Shown here: positions 1 through 10,720 of the stretch, one piece after another
Layout of the letters: every line of letters starts with the position of its first letter
Position numbering within the stretch: position 1 is the stretch's first letter
NCBI GenBank assembly: GCA_943736015.1
Contig: OX031070.1
Location: forward strand, 20,729,673 to 20,793,672
DNA length: 64,000 nucleotides
Direction of reading: 5' to 3'
DNA from: Tridacna crocea
Taxonomy: Eukaryota; Mollusca; Bivalvia; Cardiida; Cardiidae
Notes under the pieces: generated by a model
Seen by the model: the letters and a program-made list of their open reading frames with translations, nothing else
The model's database searches: none
Told to the model about the DNA's origin: nothing
Translations under genes and position numbers: made by a program

Positions 1-182
1 TTTATATTGAGAGAATATGGAACTGCGATCTTTTTTACGACTTAAATCATGGTTGCTTAAGCGTAGACAAATGCCAAACTGCCATCAAGAAACCATTCCC
101 TGGAAATTTCCTGTGATAATAGCAGCTTGCTTATCTAAGTATAAAGTATCTTTTTCACATGCAAGTCTTTTTTAGAATGGCA

Positions 183-347
183 CTCTCTGACCTTTTGCGG
201 ATTATGTAGATCAAGATCAGGCTGCACAGAACATGTAGATTGATCGTGGTTCTAAACTGTCCGATAAGGTGATGTGCAGCCTGATCTTGATCTACACAAT
301 CCGCAAAAGGTCAGAGAGTCGCGCTTAGCAGCTTAAAGGCTAAACAT
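183..347. repeat. Family C palindromic repeat
   Basis: The two ends are inverted copies: TGACCTTTTGCGGATTATG on the left and its near complement with CCGCAAAAGGTCAG on the right. Both enclose GATCAAGATCAG / CTGATCTTGATC arms. About 50 bases of unrelated sequence sit in the centre, so this copy is longer looped than others in the window. It is non-coding. The same arms recur more than ten times, so it is a dispersed element and not a local regulatory hairpin. Confidence 0.75.
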
Positions 348-1587
348 GTTCTTGTACGACAATATTATCATCGTAAATGGGAACGATAAATGAGTACATA
401 CGAGAACGTCACAAATAAACGTAGTTGACACCGGCTCATACTGTTAGTGACACAAAGGACAAAAACCGAAGCCTTCGATCAAATTTATGAATATTCAGAC
501 TGCTTAACTTTCTCGTCGAGGTGCAAATAGAGGTCCGTCGGGCATTTCACGTCAATTAGATACTAAACTTCATTATCTTGTAGCGTTACTGGCGGCATTA
601 GCATGTGTTTATTCGCGAGTAAAAGACTGCATTATGGCTGTAGGAATTGAGGACGTGCTAGCTATCTCTACAAAGGTTCAGGTCACGATTCGCATGTTAA
701 ATGATACAACTTACATTCCATTGAAATGTATTGTTATGGAAGAGGATGTTAAGGGGTCTGTTATTTTCAAAACGTTATTGTATGTCAAAAAAGATATCGT
801 ATACGTCACTGTGTTGAGCTGACATTGATTAAAGAACAAGATTGAAATAGGCTTATTTAGTATTCCTCATAAACAACCTATAAAACTGTTATAGTGAAGG
901 CCTATGATATGATATACATTTTTTTCCAAACTTGAATACGATTAAAAAGTTCTCTTGGAAAATATGGTTAAATACATCTTCGTAATGCCTTGTATTAAGC
1001 AGAATATGTCAGATAAGAAAAAAAAATATGTTTCGTAAATAAGAATGGTTATTTTACAAGCAAAAAGTTTACCTACAATTAAATGTATGTACTTCATATT
1101 ATGTTCCTCCAGTTGTATAATCAACTAACACGTTCTCGCATATTATGTCTAGTCTGACAACATGACTTCATCTTTCCTGGAATGAGGAGTAAATTGTTTT
1201 GATAACATATGAAAGTAATGATATATAAATATACTCTATAGACAGAATGCCGAGGTACAACTAAAGTCCATGGGCAAAGCTATACCTTTCCATATTTATT
1301 GTTAGTTCAGTTAACACCACAGTGTCTCGGCTTCTCCCCATGTGCGACTCAGACTTGCCAGACACCAGGTTTCATATTTTGTGAACATACATAATCGAAT
1401 CAATATGATCCATCTTCTGGTAAATGGGTGTTTAAAACATCTCAGTGATAAACTTTGCCATGCAAGTTAGCACATAATTATGGATCGTTAAAATCCACTT
1501 TGTCAAAGATCAGCAGAATCAACAGTTAGACTAAAATGGTCCCTGAATATGCAGGAAAATTTACAAAAAGCAAACGGTTTAGATTCA
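348..1587. other. Unannotated AT-rich stretch
   Basis: I see no repeat family, tRNA-like sequence or clear exon here. A plus-strand frame is open from about 507 to 822 (about 100 codons, with an ATG at 634), but it has no recognisable motif and no convincing splice or polyadenylation context, so I do not call it a gene. Confidence 0.3.
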
Positions 1588-1650
1588 TGTCAATCTGCGC
1601 GGACTGTGCAGGCTGACTTTACTGTTTGCAGATGCATTAAATTCTCATTT
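1588..1650. repeat. Degenerate GC-rich hairpin remnant (D-related)
   Basis: It contains GCGCGGACTGTGCAGGCTGAC followed by TTTGCAGATGCATTAA. This matches the half-hairpin GCAGGCTGACC plus TTTTTGCAGATGCATTAA also seen near 13.8 kb and 60.8 kb. Only one arm is well kept. It is probably the decayed end of a palindromic MITE related to family D. Confidence 0.4.
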
Positions 1651-1753
1651 CACCGAAAATGACTTATATTTGTTTCATAAATCCATTCTTGGCTGATCCA
1701 AATTTTTGCTTTAAACTTCAGATGTTTTTGTTTGTTTGATTTTGTTTTATATT

Positions 1754-1789
1754 TGTGTGGGTGTGTGGGTGTGTGTTTGTGTGTGTGTG
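1754..1789 (+). repeat. GT-rich microsatellite
   Basis: A 36-base run of TG dinucleotides interrupted by single G or T bases. It makes a spurious cysteine/valine-rich open frame around 1732-1920, which is not a gene. Confidence 0.8.
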
Positions 1790-3127
1790 ACCGTTGTTGT
1801 AGTGGTGGTAGCTTTTTTTGGGGGGTGGTGCTATGGTATCAATATTTTCACACCAATGTTTCGCAAAATTACCAGAAAAAGTTAAGGAGTTGCCTTATAG
1901 AAATGTATATTTTTGATTGAACAAGTTTCTAGTGTGTGATGGAGAACATAAGTTCCTATACATAATTAAACGCCTTAAAAAAACAAGTTTGTAAAAAATG
2001 TACTGCAATGTTGAAAGTTTTTTGTTGATGCGGATTTCTATCGTTACTCTTTCAACTGAAACATCTACATCCGCCCTTGGCACCACCAGGACATGATGAT
2101 TTAATTTGAGAAATATCGCTTACATCAACTTACAAAAGATTCTTTTTATTATTGTTTTTGTCGTCGTGTTGTCTCTTACTTTTTGCCATATTACATTTTT
2201 CCTGCCAGGCACGTGTAAGAAAATCAAGATGCACTATTACAGTATTATTTTAACCATTCGGATAGAGCCTCCCAAAATGTGTTTAATGTCAGCAACTCTA
2301 AACCTACAGTCAACTTCGTCAATATACTTATTCTTGTCGTCCTGTCGTCGTGTGGCTTTCTAGTTGATACGCAAGAATTTTCATAGAAATCAAGGCTGAC
2401 ATGGATCGAAACTTGCTTCTTGTCGAATTTCTGCATTCCAAGGACTATTCTACCTCCAATTTCTGCCAATAAATAGACAAAATGGGTCCTATGGATCCCT
2501 AAATTTGTGATGACTTACCTACGAGTACGATAGCATAATTATAAAAGAAAGCAAAATATTTATTCAAGGATTCAGGGTTACTGAGTTACACAATTCTAAA
2601 CATCACAGTCTGTTATAAGACTTTATTCCATAGATAAAACTATTTTTGTTTGTATTGTTGTCGTCGTTGTTGTTTGGTTTTCGTCAGTTTTTTCTTGTTT
2701 TTGTAGTCTGAGTGACTGATATGTCTCTGAATCAGGAATGAAGACTGCTAAAAACAACAAGTACCGTCTCCTTGTATAAAGGCAGTATCAAAAATGCTAA
2801 ATCAGTCGTTCATGAATACATCAAAACAGCCCTATATTGTAAAATCAGTAATTTCAAAAACTATCGCCACCTTCATCATCATCAGTTAGTTGGTTTGTTA
2901 CTCAGTTACTTAGTTCAACAATAAAAAAAATGTTAGAATAACTGGATCAAGAAATTGTCACCAAAGAAATAACTAAATATCTTAAACGTGTGCCTTGACA
3001 GAAAGGACATTTATTTCAATACATTTGTGGATTACACATAAAAATGTACAAAGTCTAGGGGAGATATGTCATACTTCTCGGACGCGGGAAAATCATTATT
3101 TGAAAAAGGTGTCTAGCAGCTTTACAG
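1790..3127. other. Unannotated AT-rich stretch
   Basis: I recognise no repeat family or gene. Several short overlapping frames near 2.1-2.5 kb are open on both strands, but they lack codon bias, splice context or known motifs. Confidence 0.3.
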
Positions 3128-4408
3128 TTTTTATGCTCCCCGAAGGGCGAGCATATAGTCGCCGCTTCGTCTGTCCGTCCGTCCGTCCGTCCGTCCGTCC
3201 GTCCGTCCGTCCGTCCGTCCGTCCGTCCTTCCGTCCGTCTGTCCGTCCGTCCGTCCGTCCGAAGCGATTTCTCCACAACCCTTGGACCAAATTGGATAAA
3301 ACTTCATATATGAACTCCTTAGGGTAACGTGCCGATATACTTTTCTCGGATTTTCAATTTGACCCCGTGTCATGGAAAAAAGGGGCTTAATGCAAAATTC
3401 CAATTTTTGCCAATATCTCATTCAGTTTTTGTCAGAATATCATGAAACTTCATGGTTATATTGTTTATGGAAAGTTTTAGCATGTGCCCTTGCTATTTTT
3501 AATCTGGGCATTTTTTAAGTTGACGTTCTGTCATGGAAAAAGGGGGCTTCTTGCAAAAATCCAATTTTTACTAATATTTCATTCAGTTTTGGTCAAAATT
3601 TCATTAAACTTCATGGTTATATTGTTTTTTCAAAGTTTCACTATCTGCTCTTGTTTCTTTATCTATGTGTTTTTCAATTTGACCCTCTGTCATGGAAAAA
3701 GGGGGTTTCTTGTAAAATGAAAAAGGGGCCCTAATGCAAAATTGCAATTTTTACTAATATCTTGTTCAGTTTCTGTCAACATTTCATGGTTATATCTTGT
3801 TTTACAAGTTTCAACATGTGCCCTTTGTTTTTGCAATCTGTGAATTATTAATGCACAAAAACGTTTTTCCTGGTTTCTCAAATTAAGGCTGCATCACGGA
3901 AAAAGGGGACTTCATGGAAAAAATTGTTTTTCACTAGGTTCTCCTTTATCAGTGCTCAAAACTTTGTGAAATTTCAAATATGAACTTGTTGGAACATTGC
4001 CCAGGTACCTCTCTTCCTTTTTCTCAATTTCAGGCTGCGTCTCGGAAAAAGGGGGCTTCATGTAAAAATTTTTTTTATATAATATTCAATACATGACTGC
4101 TCAAAATTTTATGAAATTTCGAACTTTGAATTATTGTTAAAAAATGCCACAAACCACACACCCGTTGTATTTATTGCAATGATCCAATATTGTCTTATGG
4201 GAAAAGGGGGCTTATTGGGCTAATTGTCCTCTACAAGTTTGTGTTGGCTATCTCTAAGATAGTAATTGCCTTTTCACTTCAAATTTTGGGGGGCATGAAC
4301 AGCTTCTTCTAGGATAAAAGAAGTGAATTTATATCAATTTCTTATATTTTATGACAAGCACTTGTTCGGGGAGCATAACCCGTCTCTGACGGCTCTTGTG
4401 TTTTTTTT
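3128..4408 (+). mobile_element. Family E-like (HINE/pearl-type) element with CCGT array
   Basis: It starts TTTTTATGCTCCCCGAAGGG and ends with GTTCGGGGAGCATAA, an inverted subterminal repeat. A small hairpin (CCGTCTCTGACGG) and CTCTTGTG plus a T-run follow. After a CCGT microsatellite come about six tandem core units, each marked by a (C)ATGGAAAAAGGGGGCTT block near 3369, 3531, 3689, 3894, 4039 and 4195 (spacing about 145-205). The plan and the CTCTTGT terminus match the other E elements here although the sequence differs. Known family knowledge: non-autonomous Helentrons and molluscan pearl elements have this plan. No transposase is present. Confidence 0.7.
3170..3262 (+). repeat. CCGT tetranucleotide microsatellite
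   Basis: About 93 bases of GTCC/CCGT repeats with two interruptions (CCTT and CTGT). It lies just inside the 5' end of the E-like element, the position taken by the GTCCGTCGTGCGTC microsatellite in other E copies. It produces long arginine/aspartate or serine/valine-arginine frames on both strands that are artefacts. Confidence 0.95.
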
Positions 4409-4469
4409 AATAATAATAGTTGTACCAGGTTTATAAACTTTGTTTGTTGGTAATGCAAATTATTTGGGC

Positions 4470-4628
4470 TGATCCTTGTTTCGACGACGGTTATGTGGAG
4501 AAGCAGCCAGCAGCTTGAGAAGTAGGCCTATATCATGCGAGGTACTGGCAACAAAAATCCCAGGAAAGCATGGACAGATGCACTGGCCTCTACCTCATAA
4601 CTAAAATAATGTTCAAAACCAGCGTTAG
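4470..4628 (+). mobile_element. SINE 3' body fragment
   Basis: It shares GAAGCAGCCAGCAGCTTGAG, then CCAGGAAAGCATGGACAG, GCACTGGCCTCT and an ATAATGTT...GCGTT tail with the SINE copies at 5818 and 12415. The tRNA-like head and the AATC tail are missing. An ATG inside it opens an 88-codon frame that is not a gene. Confidence 0.65.
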
Positions 4629-5149
4629 ATACGGTGAAATCGATTCCACATGTAATGAGTTAAAGGGGGAAAATATATTCAAAATAGTGATTTTTTTTTT
4701 GCAACCATTTTCGAAAGCTTTGAAAGATAAAATCGTAAATATTCAGTGTCACAAGGGACTTTCTATTGACACTTTTAAACGTTTCAACCTTCATTCTGCT
4801 ATATCCGTGATTTCGAATTTACTTGTTTATCAATAATAGACCTAAGATCCATTGTATCTAGGTAGACTATTTCACGATAAAAACCTATACATGTATTTGC
4901 TTACCAATGTCACTTGTTTGTGGACTTTCCAAGAAGCGCCGAGAATTAGCCTAACCTATCAGCATGCTATTTTAGAAGTGATAAAGAAAAAGACGTCTCT
5001 ATAAAACAACGAGTGCTCGAAATAATGGTGTCAATGCATTTAAAGTGGGAAATTTCGCACTAACGTGATGAACAGCTGAAGAGGGTGATGAAACGATCAA
5101 CCAGGGTATAGTTGACTTGAACCCTTAAGTTACAGAAGAAAGCCTTAAC

Positions 5150-5232
5150 TGCTTTTGCGGCACGTGTAGATCAAGATCAGATTGCCCAGAACGTGCTGTC
5201 TAATCTAAGATCTACACAGTCCGGTATTTTTA
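5150..5232. repeat. Family C palindromic repeat
   Basis: CTTTTGCGGCACGTGTAGATC and GATCAGATTGCCCAGAACG lead into a partly decayed right arm (TCTAATCTAAGATCTACACA). The short loop and arms match family C. Confidence 0.7.
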
Positions 5233-5604
5233 GAGATGTCCTGGCAAAAAGTGCTGTGAAATTGTAGGAGTTTTGCGTTATTTTTGCTTTTTTAAAAACG
5301 TCAGTTTCCTTGTTAGATTCTACACTCTCTGAGTTAATAGAGATGCCAAGAAGTGAAAGTTTATTGTCATGTCTTAATAGTGTGGAATGAAGAACTGAAA
5401 AGAAGACATTTTGTAAAGGTCAAAGCCTGACAAAAATGATATTTTGTCGTTGATGAGCTTAATTTTCCATATCAGTCATTACAAGTAGACTTGTGATGTT
5501 TGAAAAAGATTCTACATGATGGTGTAGATTAGAGGTTTCAAATTTCATTGTATTTGTACAGAACCTTTCAGATTTAAATTACGAGACGCATGTTATTCTT
5601 GCAC

Positions 5605-5692
5605 AAGAATATGCACGCTATCGCCGTTATATTATTGAAATAATGTTTAAAGCGGCGTAAAACACCATTCAATCAATCAGTCATGTTCTTCT
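5605..5692 (+). mobile_element. SINE 3' tail fragment
   Basis: CGCTATCGCCGTTATATTATTG, AATAATGTTTAAAGCGGCG and TAAAACACCATTCAATCAATC are the terminal part of the SINE family, including the short AATC repeat typical of reverse-transcribed tails. The 5' part is absent. Confidence 0.65.
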
Positions 5693-5817
5693 GTCCAGAT
5701 TGATCACTTGTTCCTAACAAAAGACATAAAGACAAATAGAGTTGCCATCACAAAACTTTTGCTCTGAAACTTTTCATCCGCACTGTACTTGTTCAATTTC
5801 AACAATCCGACCGCTGA

Positions 5818-5991
5818 CCATTGTCTCGACGATGGTTTTGTGAGACAGCAGCCAGTGGCTTCGAAAGAAAATGATGCGGAGCACTGGTTAAAGAGACTCC
5901 AGGAAGGCATGGATAGGTGCACTGGCCGTCGCGATATAACTGAAATAATGTTGAAACGGCGTTAAATACCATACAATCAATCAATCAATCA
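5818..5991 (+). mobile_element. SINE, 5'-truncated, with AATC tail
   Basis: It contains the family body (GACAGCAGCCAGTGGCTTCG, CCAGGAAGGCATGGATAGG, TGCACTGGCC, GCGATATAACTGAAATAATG). It ends GGCGTTAAATACCATACAAT plus (CAAT)n. The tRNA-like promoter region is not visible, so this is a 5'-truncated retrotransposed copy. Confidence 0.75.
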
Positions 5992-6625
5992 TTTTCAACA
6001 GTGGTCTTCGACCTTCGAATTCATCTGTATCGCCTGAGAATCAAAGTGCCAAAGGGTACTCTAGTGATTTCCATTTTGCACTCAAAGAGGGTACCATGCT
6101 AAAACGTTAAAAGTACACGAGTAGAAATGAAATCCGTAAATGAAATTGTATAGAAAAGTGCATCGGGCTTTATGAGTTTATATTCAGTATTTTACGATTA
6201 AATATCTTCGATTATCCAGCGTGATTCACTTTCTTGCTATACTTGCAGTATATATGCAATTTAACCTCAATATTTGATTACATGTTATAAACTAGTATAT
6301 ACTAGTTTGGATGTACTGCATAAATTGGGTCAATGCTTTGAACGCACATACCAAGAAACGTGATTTTGCACCTATAATATTTTCTTGGAATACACATCTT
6401 ACTTTTGGCTTCACGGGTTTAAAAACAAAAAAATTTCATGTCATTTACTTTGCTTTATTTGAAGATACTGTCACGGTAATATGAGAAAATCAGACATTTG
6501 AGAATTAAATTTTCTGCACCTTCGTCGAATAAAATGTTCTTATAACACTCAGAGGTGTGCTTCTGGATGGTCTTTTTTGGTAATATAATTCGCGCTAACT
6601 CGTTCGTTTCCGTGGAATTGTTAAA
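5992..6625. other. Unannotated AT-rich stretch
   Basis: I recognise no repeat family, exon or RNA gene. The stretch separates a SINE tail from a family A element. Confidence 0.3.
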
Positions 6626-6849
6626 TTAACACTTTATCAAACAACCCCATGTCTTATAGAACCTGAGAAAATCAGCTTTTGAAAACTTTGTTGGAAAAGA
6701 AGAAATGCTGGTAACCAGCATTTTCTCCTTTTCCCACAATGTTTTCTGTCTTTTCAAAGCCAAACCAAATCAGTTGAATCTTTTAAAAATTAACCTCTGC
6801 AGTTACTGTTAAATTGGTCAACTCTTTACGTGTTTTGGTATAGAGTGAA
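6626..6849 (+). mobile_element. Family A piggyBac-like palindromic MITE
   Basis: Starts TTAACACTTTATCAAACAAC. The core hairpin lies at about 6682-6746 (AAATGCTGGT / ACCAGCATTT, with one arm reading GAAAAGAAGAAA instead of GAAAAGGAGAAA). It ends in a decayed TTTTGGTATAGAGT. The plus orientation is defined by the half resembling CCCTGGTTTTGACGACCCTG being on the left. Confidence 0.7.
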
Positions 6850-7164
6850 AGAATTCACAGATTTGACATTTTTTCCTTTTACTATATACTGCCAGCTTCA
6901 CGAGATTTTAAACGAGGCAATAAATCTTGAGCATATCTCAAGAGTGAATTCTTTTATGGAGAAAATATCATTCAAAGTAACGAAGCAGTTTACAGTTTGG
7001 TTACTTAAACGATATTTATGATGAATACAATATCGTAACACCAAGAATCTTTGCTTACATATTTTAACATTAACAAAAAAATACTGGTGGAAAAGGAAAA
7101 AAGTCTGAAATTAAATGATTATTATAAAATATTATTTCAGAACTCGAATCTAGTAGATTTAGGA

Positions 7165-7222
7165 GGATCAGATACATGTATACAGAGCTCCAATAGATAC
7201 ATGTATATAGAGCTCTAGATAA
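7165..7222 (+). repeat. Two-unit 29-bp tandem repeat
   Basis: AGATACATGTATACAGAGCT and AGATACATGTATATAGAGCT are two adjacent units. Each contains the palindromes ACATGT and GAGCTC. Confidence 0.6.
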
Positions 7223-7268
7223 GAGGAAGTGATGGTATGATGGTATTCTAAATCCATCATTCATTTCC

Positions 7269-7343
7269 AAACCCTATGTTATGGGTACTCATTAGAATCG
7301 TCTCAGTGAGACGATTCTAATGAGTACCCATAACATAGAGTTT
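7269..7343. repeat. Near-perfect 75-nt palindrome with 1-nt centre
   Basis: The arms 7274-7305 and 7307-7338 are exact reverse complements for 32 bases around a single G at 7306. With one mismatch the pairing extends to 7269 and 7343. It resembles no family in this window, and there is no room for an RNA hairpin loop, so a microRNA precursor is unlikely. Fold-back duplication during replication or repair, or an assembly or cloning artefact, would explain such symmetry. Confidence 0.9.
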
Positions 7344-7427
7344 AGTGGAGAATGGATGATATTTTCAATTTTGAAACCAAAATCCCTCCCTCTATCTGAA
7401 GCTCTGTGTATATACTATAATAATAAG

Positions 7428-7570
7428 CTTGCAACACGAGAAAAGGGGGATCCGGACATTTGCGTAAAGTGTCATCTGGGATCAGCCTGCACAGTCCACG
7501 CCGGCTAATCCGAGACGACACTTTCCGTTTTTATGTAATTTTCTGTTTCATGCAAGTCTACTGTAGGAAT
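7428..7570 (+). mobile_element. Family D element, 5' half
   Basis: Begins GCTTGCAACACGAGAAAAGG and keeps the first hairpin (CATTTGCGTAAAGTGTCATC, GATCAGCCTGCACAGTCC, GGCTAATCCGAGACGACAC). The spacer ACTTTCCGTTTTTATG is also there, as is CAAGTCTACTGTAGG. The second hairpin and right end are missing. Confidence 0.75.
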
Positions 7571-7878
7571 AGAAATTGAATGAAGTCTTATGTCGTCTCG
7601 GAACATAAAGTCAGAGTAGTCAAAGTAGTAGTAGTAGTGGCTGTATGGGTTGTAGTTGTTTATTTGAGAGGTCATCACACCTCTCCAACAGTGGTGAGTT
7701 TTAAAGGCAGACTGCAGACTTTAAAGAAGCCACTTGTGTCATCAGTGCTAGTATTATTTCATTTAAGCAAGGAAACCCCTCATTTCGATGTACACAAGTT
7801 TTGGATATTTCCGACAGATGTTCAATAATATGCGGAAAAACGTTGCAACATTTTGAAATCTTGACTGAATTAATTTAC

Positions 7879-9295
7879 TTTTTAGCTCACCTGAGCACAA
7901 CGTGCTCAAGGGGAGCTTTTAGGATCACCCGGTATCCGTCGTCCGTCGTGCGTCGTCAACAATTCTTTAAACATCAACTCCTCCTTAACCACGGGGCCAA
8001 TTGGGACCAAATTTGGCTGGCATGTTCCTTTGGATGTCCTCTTTTAAAATTGTTCACAGAATTTGATTCCGTCAAAAACTCTGGTTGCCATGGCAACCAA
8101 ATGGAATTTTCTAGGAAAATCTTTAAAAATCTTCCTCTCTGAAACCGCTGTCTGGATTTCAAAATAATTTCACAGAGATGTTCCTTGGGTGACCCTTTTC
8201 AAAAAGTGTTCGGGAAATTTTGATACGTCAGGAAACACGGCTCTTGTGACGGGGGCTACTTGCACTATACAGCAAAGAAGAAATTCTTAAAAATTCTTCT
8301 TCTCTGAAACAGCTGGTCAGATTTTGAAATAATTTCTCAGGGATGTTCTTTTGGTGACTCTTTTCAAAAATTGTTCGCGAAATTTTGATTTGTCAAGAAA
8401 CATGGCTCTGGTGAATGGGGGCTACTTGCACTATAAGGCAAAGAAGAAATTCTTCAAAATTTTTCTTCCCTGAAACCGCTGGTCAGCTTTTAAAATAATT
8501 TCACAGAGATGTTCTTTGGGTGACCCTTTTAAAAAGTTGTTCGTTAAATTTTGATACGTCAAGAAACACGGCTCTGGTGATGGGGGCTACTTGCACTATA
8601 CAGCAAAGAAGAAATTCTTAAAAATTCTTTTTCTCTTAAACCGCTAGTCAGATTTTGAAATAATTTCTCAGGGATGTTCTTTTGGTGACCCTTTTTTTAA
8701 AATTTGTTCGTGAAATTTTGATTTGTTAAGAAACATGGCTCTGGTGAATGGGGACTACTTGCACTATACGGACATGAAGAAATTCTTGAACATTTTTCTC
8801 TGGAATGGCTAGTCAGATCTTGAAATAATTTCACAGAGATATTCCTTGGGTGACTCTTTTCAACATTGTTTGCGAAATTTTGATCCGTCAAGAAACATGG
8901 CTCTGATGAATGGGGTCTACCTGCACTATACAGATATGAAGGAATTCTTGAAAATTCTTCTTCTCTGAAACGGATGTTCAGATTTTAAAATAATTTTAAA
9001 GAAATTTTCCTTGAATGAACCTTTTTAAAAATTGTTCGCGAAATTTTGATCCATAAAGAAATATGCTCTGGTGAATGGGGACTACTTGCACTTTATGGAA
9101 ATTAAGAAATTCTTAAAAATTCTTCTTTTCTGAAACTGATGGTCAGATTTTGAAATGACTTTTACAGGTGACCTTTTGAAAATTGCTTGGCAAAATAATA
9201 ATTTTGTTTCCAATGTTTCAATTCCTAAAAAGAAAGGGCTATGGTCCTCTCAAAAATTCAGGTGAGTGATCCAGGGCCATCATGGCCCTCTTGTT
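7879..9295 (+). mobile_element. Family E (HINE/pearl-type) element, seven core units
   Basis: 5' end TTTTTAGCTCACCTGAG, a palindrome (GAGCACAACGTGCTC) and a short GTCCGTCGTGCGTC microsatellite. Then come tandem units of about 164 bases, each marked by TCTCTGAAACCGCTGGTCAG-like blocks near 8139, 8302, 8465, 8629, 8793, 8960 and 9124. The 3' end is TTCAGGTGAGTGATCC, the hairpin GGGCCATCATGGCCC and TCTTGTT. CTCACCTGA and TCAGGTGAG form the subterminal inverted repeat. No coding capacity is visible. I infer a non-autonomous Helentron from architecture alone. Confidence 0.8.
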
Positions 9296-9317
9296 ACATT
9301 TTGTGAGTTTGAGAATT

Positions 9318-9795
9318 CTGTACCATCCCCAACTTTCAGCTGCAGGTCGAGCAAGAGTTACTCTCCTTGGAACTTATCGATTATCTGGTCCGAAAGGATT
9401 TCCGATAACGGCCTGTCATATAGGATTCAGAAGGGAAAATTTTTTGATCGACTAAAACACATTTTTCTTCTAAAATGATTAAAATCTATAACGTCTTGAA
9501 GTATTCTGTAATATCTCTACTTTACTTCAATATAATTTTAATTCCTGTAGCAAAATGGGAAGTTACGTCCATTTTGATTTAAAGTTACTGACCCATTCTC
9601 CTTCTTTTTTCTATAGAAAGGTTTAAGAAATTTGCTCTTGCGCCGTTTTTGACGCTAAATAACATAAAAATGAATTGCAAGAAAAAAATCTATAACGTCA
9701 TGAAGTATTCTCTGTTTTGTTGTGATTATGATCAAAGTATTCGTTTACATTTGTTAAATTGAGAACTTGCGTCCATTTCAGTTTAAAAACGACAC
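9318..9795 (+). repeat. Dispersed repeat R1, longer copy
   Basis: From CCATCCCCAACTTTCAGCTG to CATTTCAGTTTAAAAACG this sequence is repeated in the same direction at 14625-15052 with only scattered differences. This copy has about 60 extra bases (near 9643-9705, around TTGACGCTAAATAACAT). The extra piece contains a second ATCTATAACGTCATGAAGTA block, so the shorter copy may have arisen by recombination between the two blocks. No protein or terminal repeats are recognised. Confidence 0.85.
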
Positions 9796-9930
9796 TATCG
9801 TTAATTTTTGTACCAGTTGTCCTTTACATTTATTTATAATATATTTATTTACCTTCATTGTATCCATGCTATACTGTGAAATAATTTTCTGTTTCATTCA
9901 GCAATGATAACATTACATGTTAATACTGAT

Positions 9931-10104
9931 TTAACCCTTCACCAAACAACCTCTGGTTTTAACGACCCTGAGATAGGAGACTAAAAAAAATTGTAGGAAA
10001 ATGAGAAAATGCTGGTAACCAGCATTGTCACCTTTTCCCGCACTGTTTCTGCCCTGCTGGAAACAAATTTCAGTTTTTGACTTAATTGCAAAGCTTGGTA
10101 AAAA
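9931..10104 (+). mobile_element. Family A piggyBac-like palindromic MITE, right end lost
   Basis: TTAACCCTTCACCAAACAAC at the left, AACGACCCTGAGATAGGAG, then core arms ATGAGAAAATGCTGGT and ACCAGCATTGTCACC. The right half fades after TCAGTTTTTGACTTAATTGC, and the terminal TTTGGTAAAGAGTTAA is not clear. Confidence 0.75.
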
Positions 10105-10204
10105 CATTTGTGAAAAAGTATCTTTGACAGTAGTGTGTGATCTTAGTTCTTCTGTTAGTCCATATACCAATCTTGATTTTGACTGACTGCTATCTCAGAT
10201 GATT

Positions 10205-10277
10205 CAGAGGCCAGAAATAAGTGAGCCCTGACAAGATTTCGAACTTGTTAAGCCTTGACCAACTGAGCTAACCCCAT
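10205..10277 (-). mobile_element. tRNA-like SINE head, degenerate
   Basis: On the minus strand GGGGTTAGCTCAGTTGGTCA resembles a tRNA 5' end with a pol III A box, followed closely by AAGTTCGAAATCTTG, resembling a B box. The A-B spacing is too short for a functional tRNA and no anticodon stem forms, so it is a deleted SINE promoter region. Confidence 0.5.
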
Positions 10278-10301
10278 ATATTTATACGACGATAAATACA
10301 T

Positions 10302-10422
10302 CTGACATTTGTACCTATGACATTTTTACCTATGGCATACTTACCACTTTGACTGACATTTTTACCTATGACATTTTTTCCTATGGCATTTTTACCTCTG
10401 ACATTTTTACCTACATTCAGTC
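10302..10422 (+). repeat. 16-bp tandem repeat
   Basis: At least six variants of GACATTTTTACCTATG follow one another, with one disrupted unit around 10333-10355. This is a simple minisatellite with no coding signal. Confidence 0.85.
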
Positions 10423-10576
10423 AATAGACCAGTAACAAACTGTGCAAAACAAGCAGTCTGATCCTGGGCCGAATCGGTTTTATTTTATGTGTCGAAATTG
10501 TTTTGGCTTAAAAAATTGACGTTGCAATATCAATATGTGACTGAAATCAGCAGAAAACAATTTGCGTTTTGGGAAT

Positions 10577-10720
10577 ATTGATGTGACCCGTACAGCACAC
10601 TCCCGAATTTTAACGGTCCTGCATAGAACCTTTTGTAAACATTGTGAGAAAAGGAGAAATACCAATATCCAGCATTGTTTCCTTTTCTTACAATGTTTTC
10701 TACTCTTTTAAAGTGAAGAA
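10577..10720 (+). mobile_element. Family A MITE, degenerate
   Basis: ACGGTCCTGCATAGAACC, AACATTGTGAGAAAAGGAG, a mutated centre (AATACCAATATCCAGCATTG) and TTTCTTACAATGTTTTCTAC. Ends are not preserved. The core palindrome is broken near its middle. Confidence 0.65.

Noticed and set aside
507..822. Open plus-strand frame of about 100 codons with protein-like composition
   Set aside because: No motif, splice acceptor with a proper tract, or polyadenylation signal. A homology search would be needed before calling it.
3055..3421. Overlapping arginine/aspartate-rich and serine/valine-rich frames
   Set aside because: They are translations of the CCGT microsatellite in several phases, with no codon preference or flanking conserved sequence.
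7274..7338. Perfect hairpin considered as a microRNA precursor
   Set aside because: The arms meet with a one-base spacer, leaving no terminal loop for normal processing.
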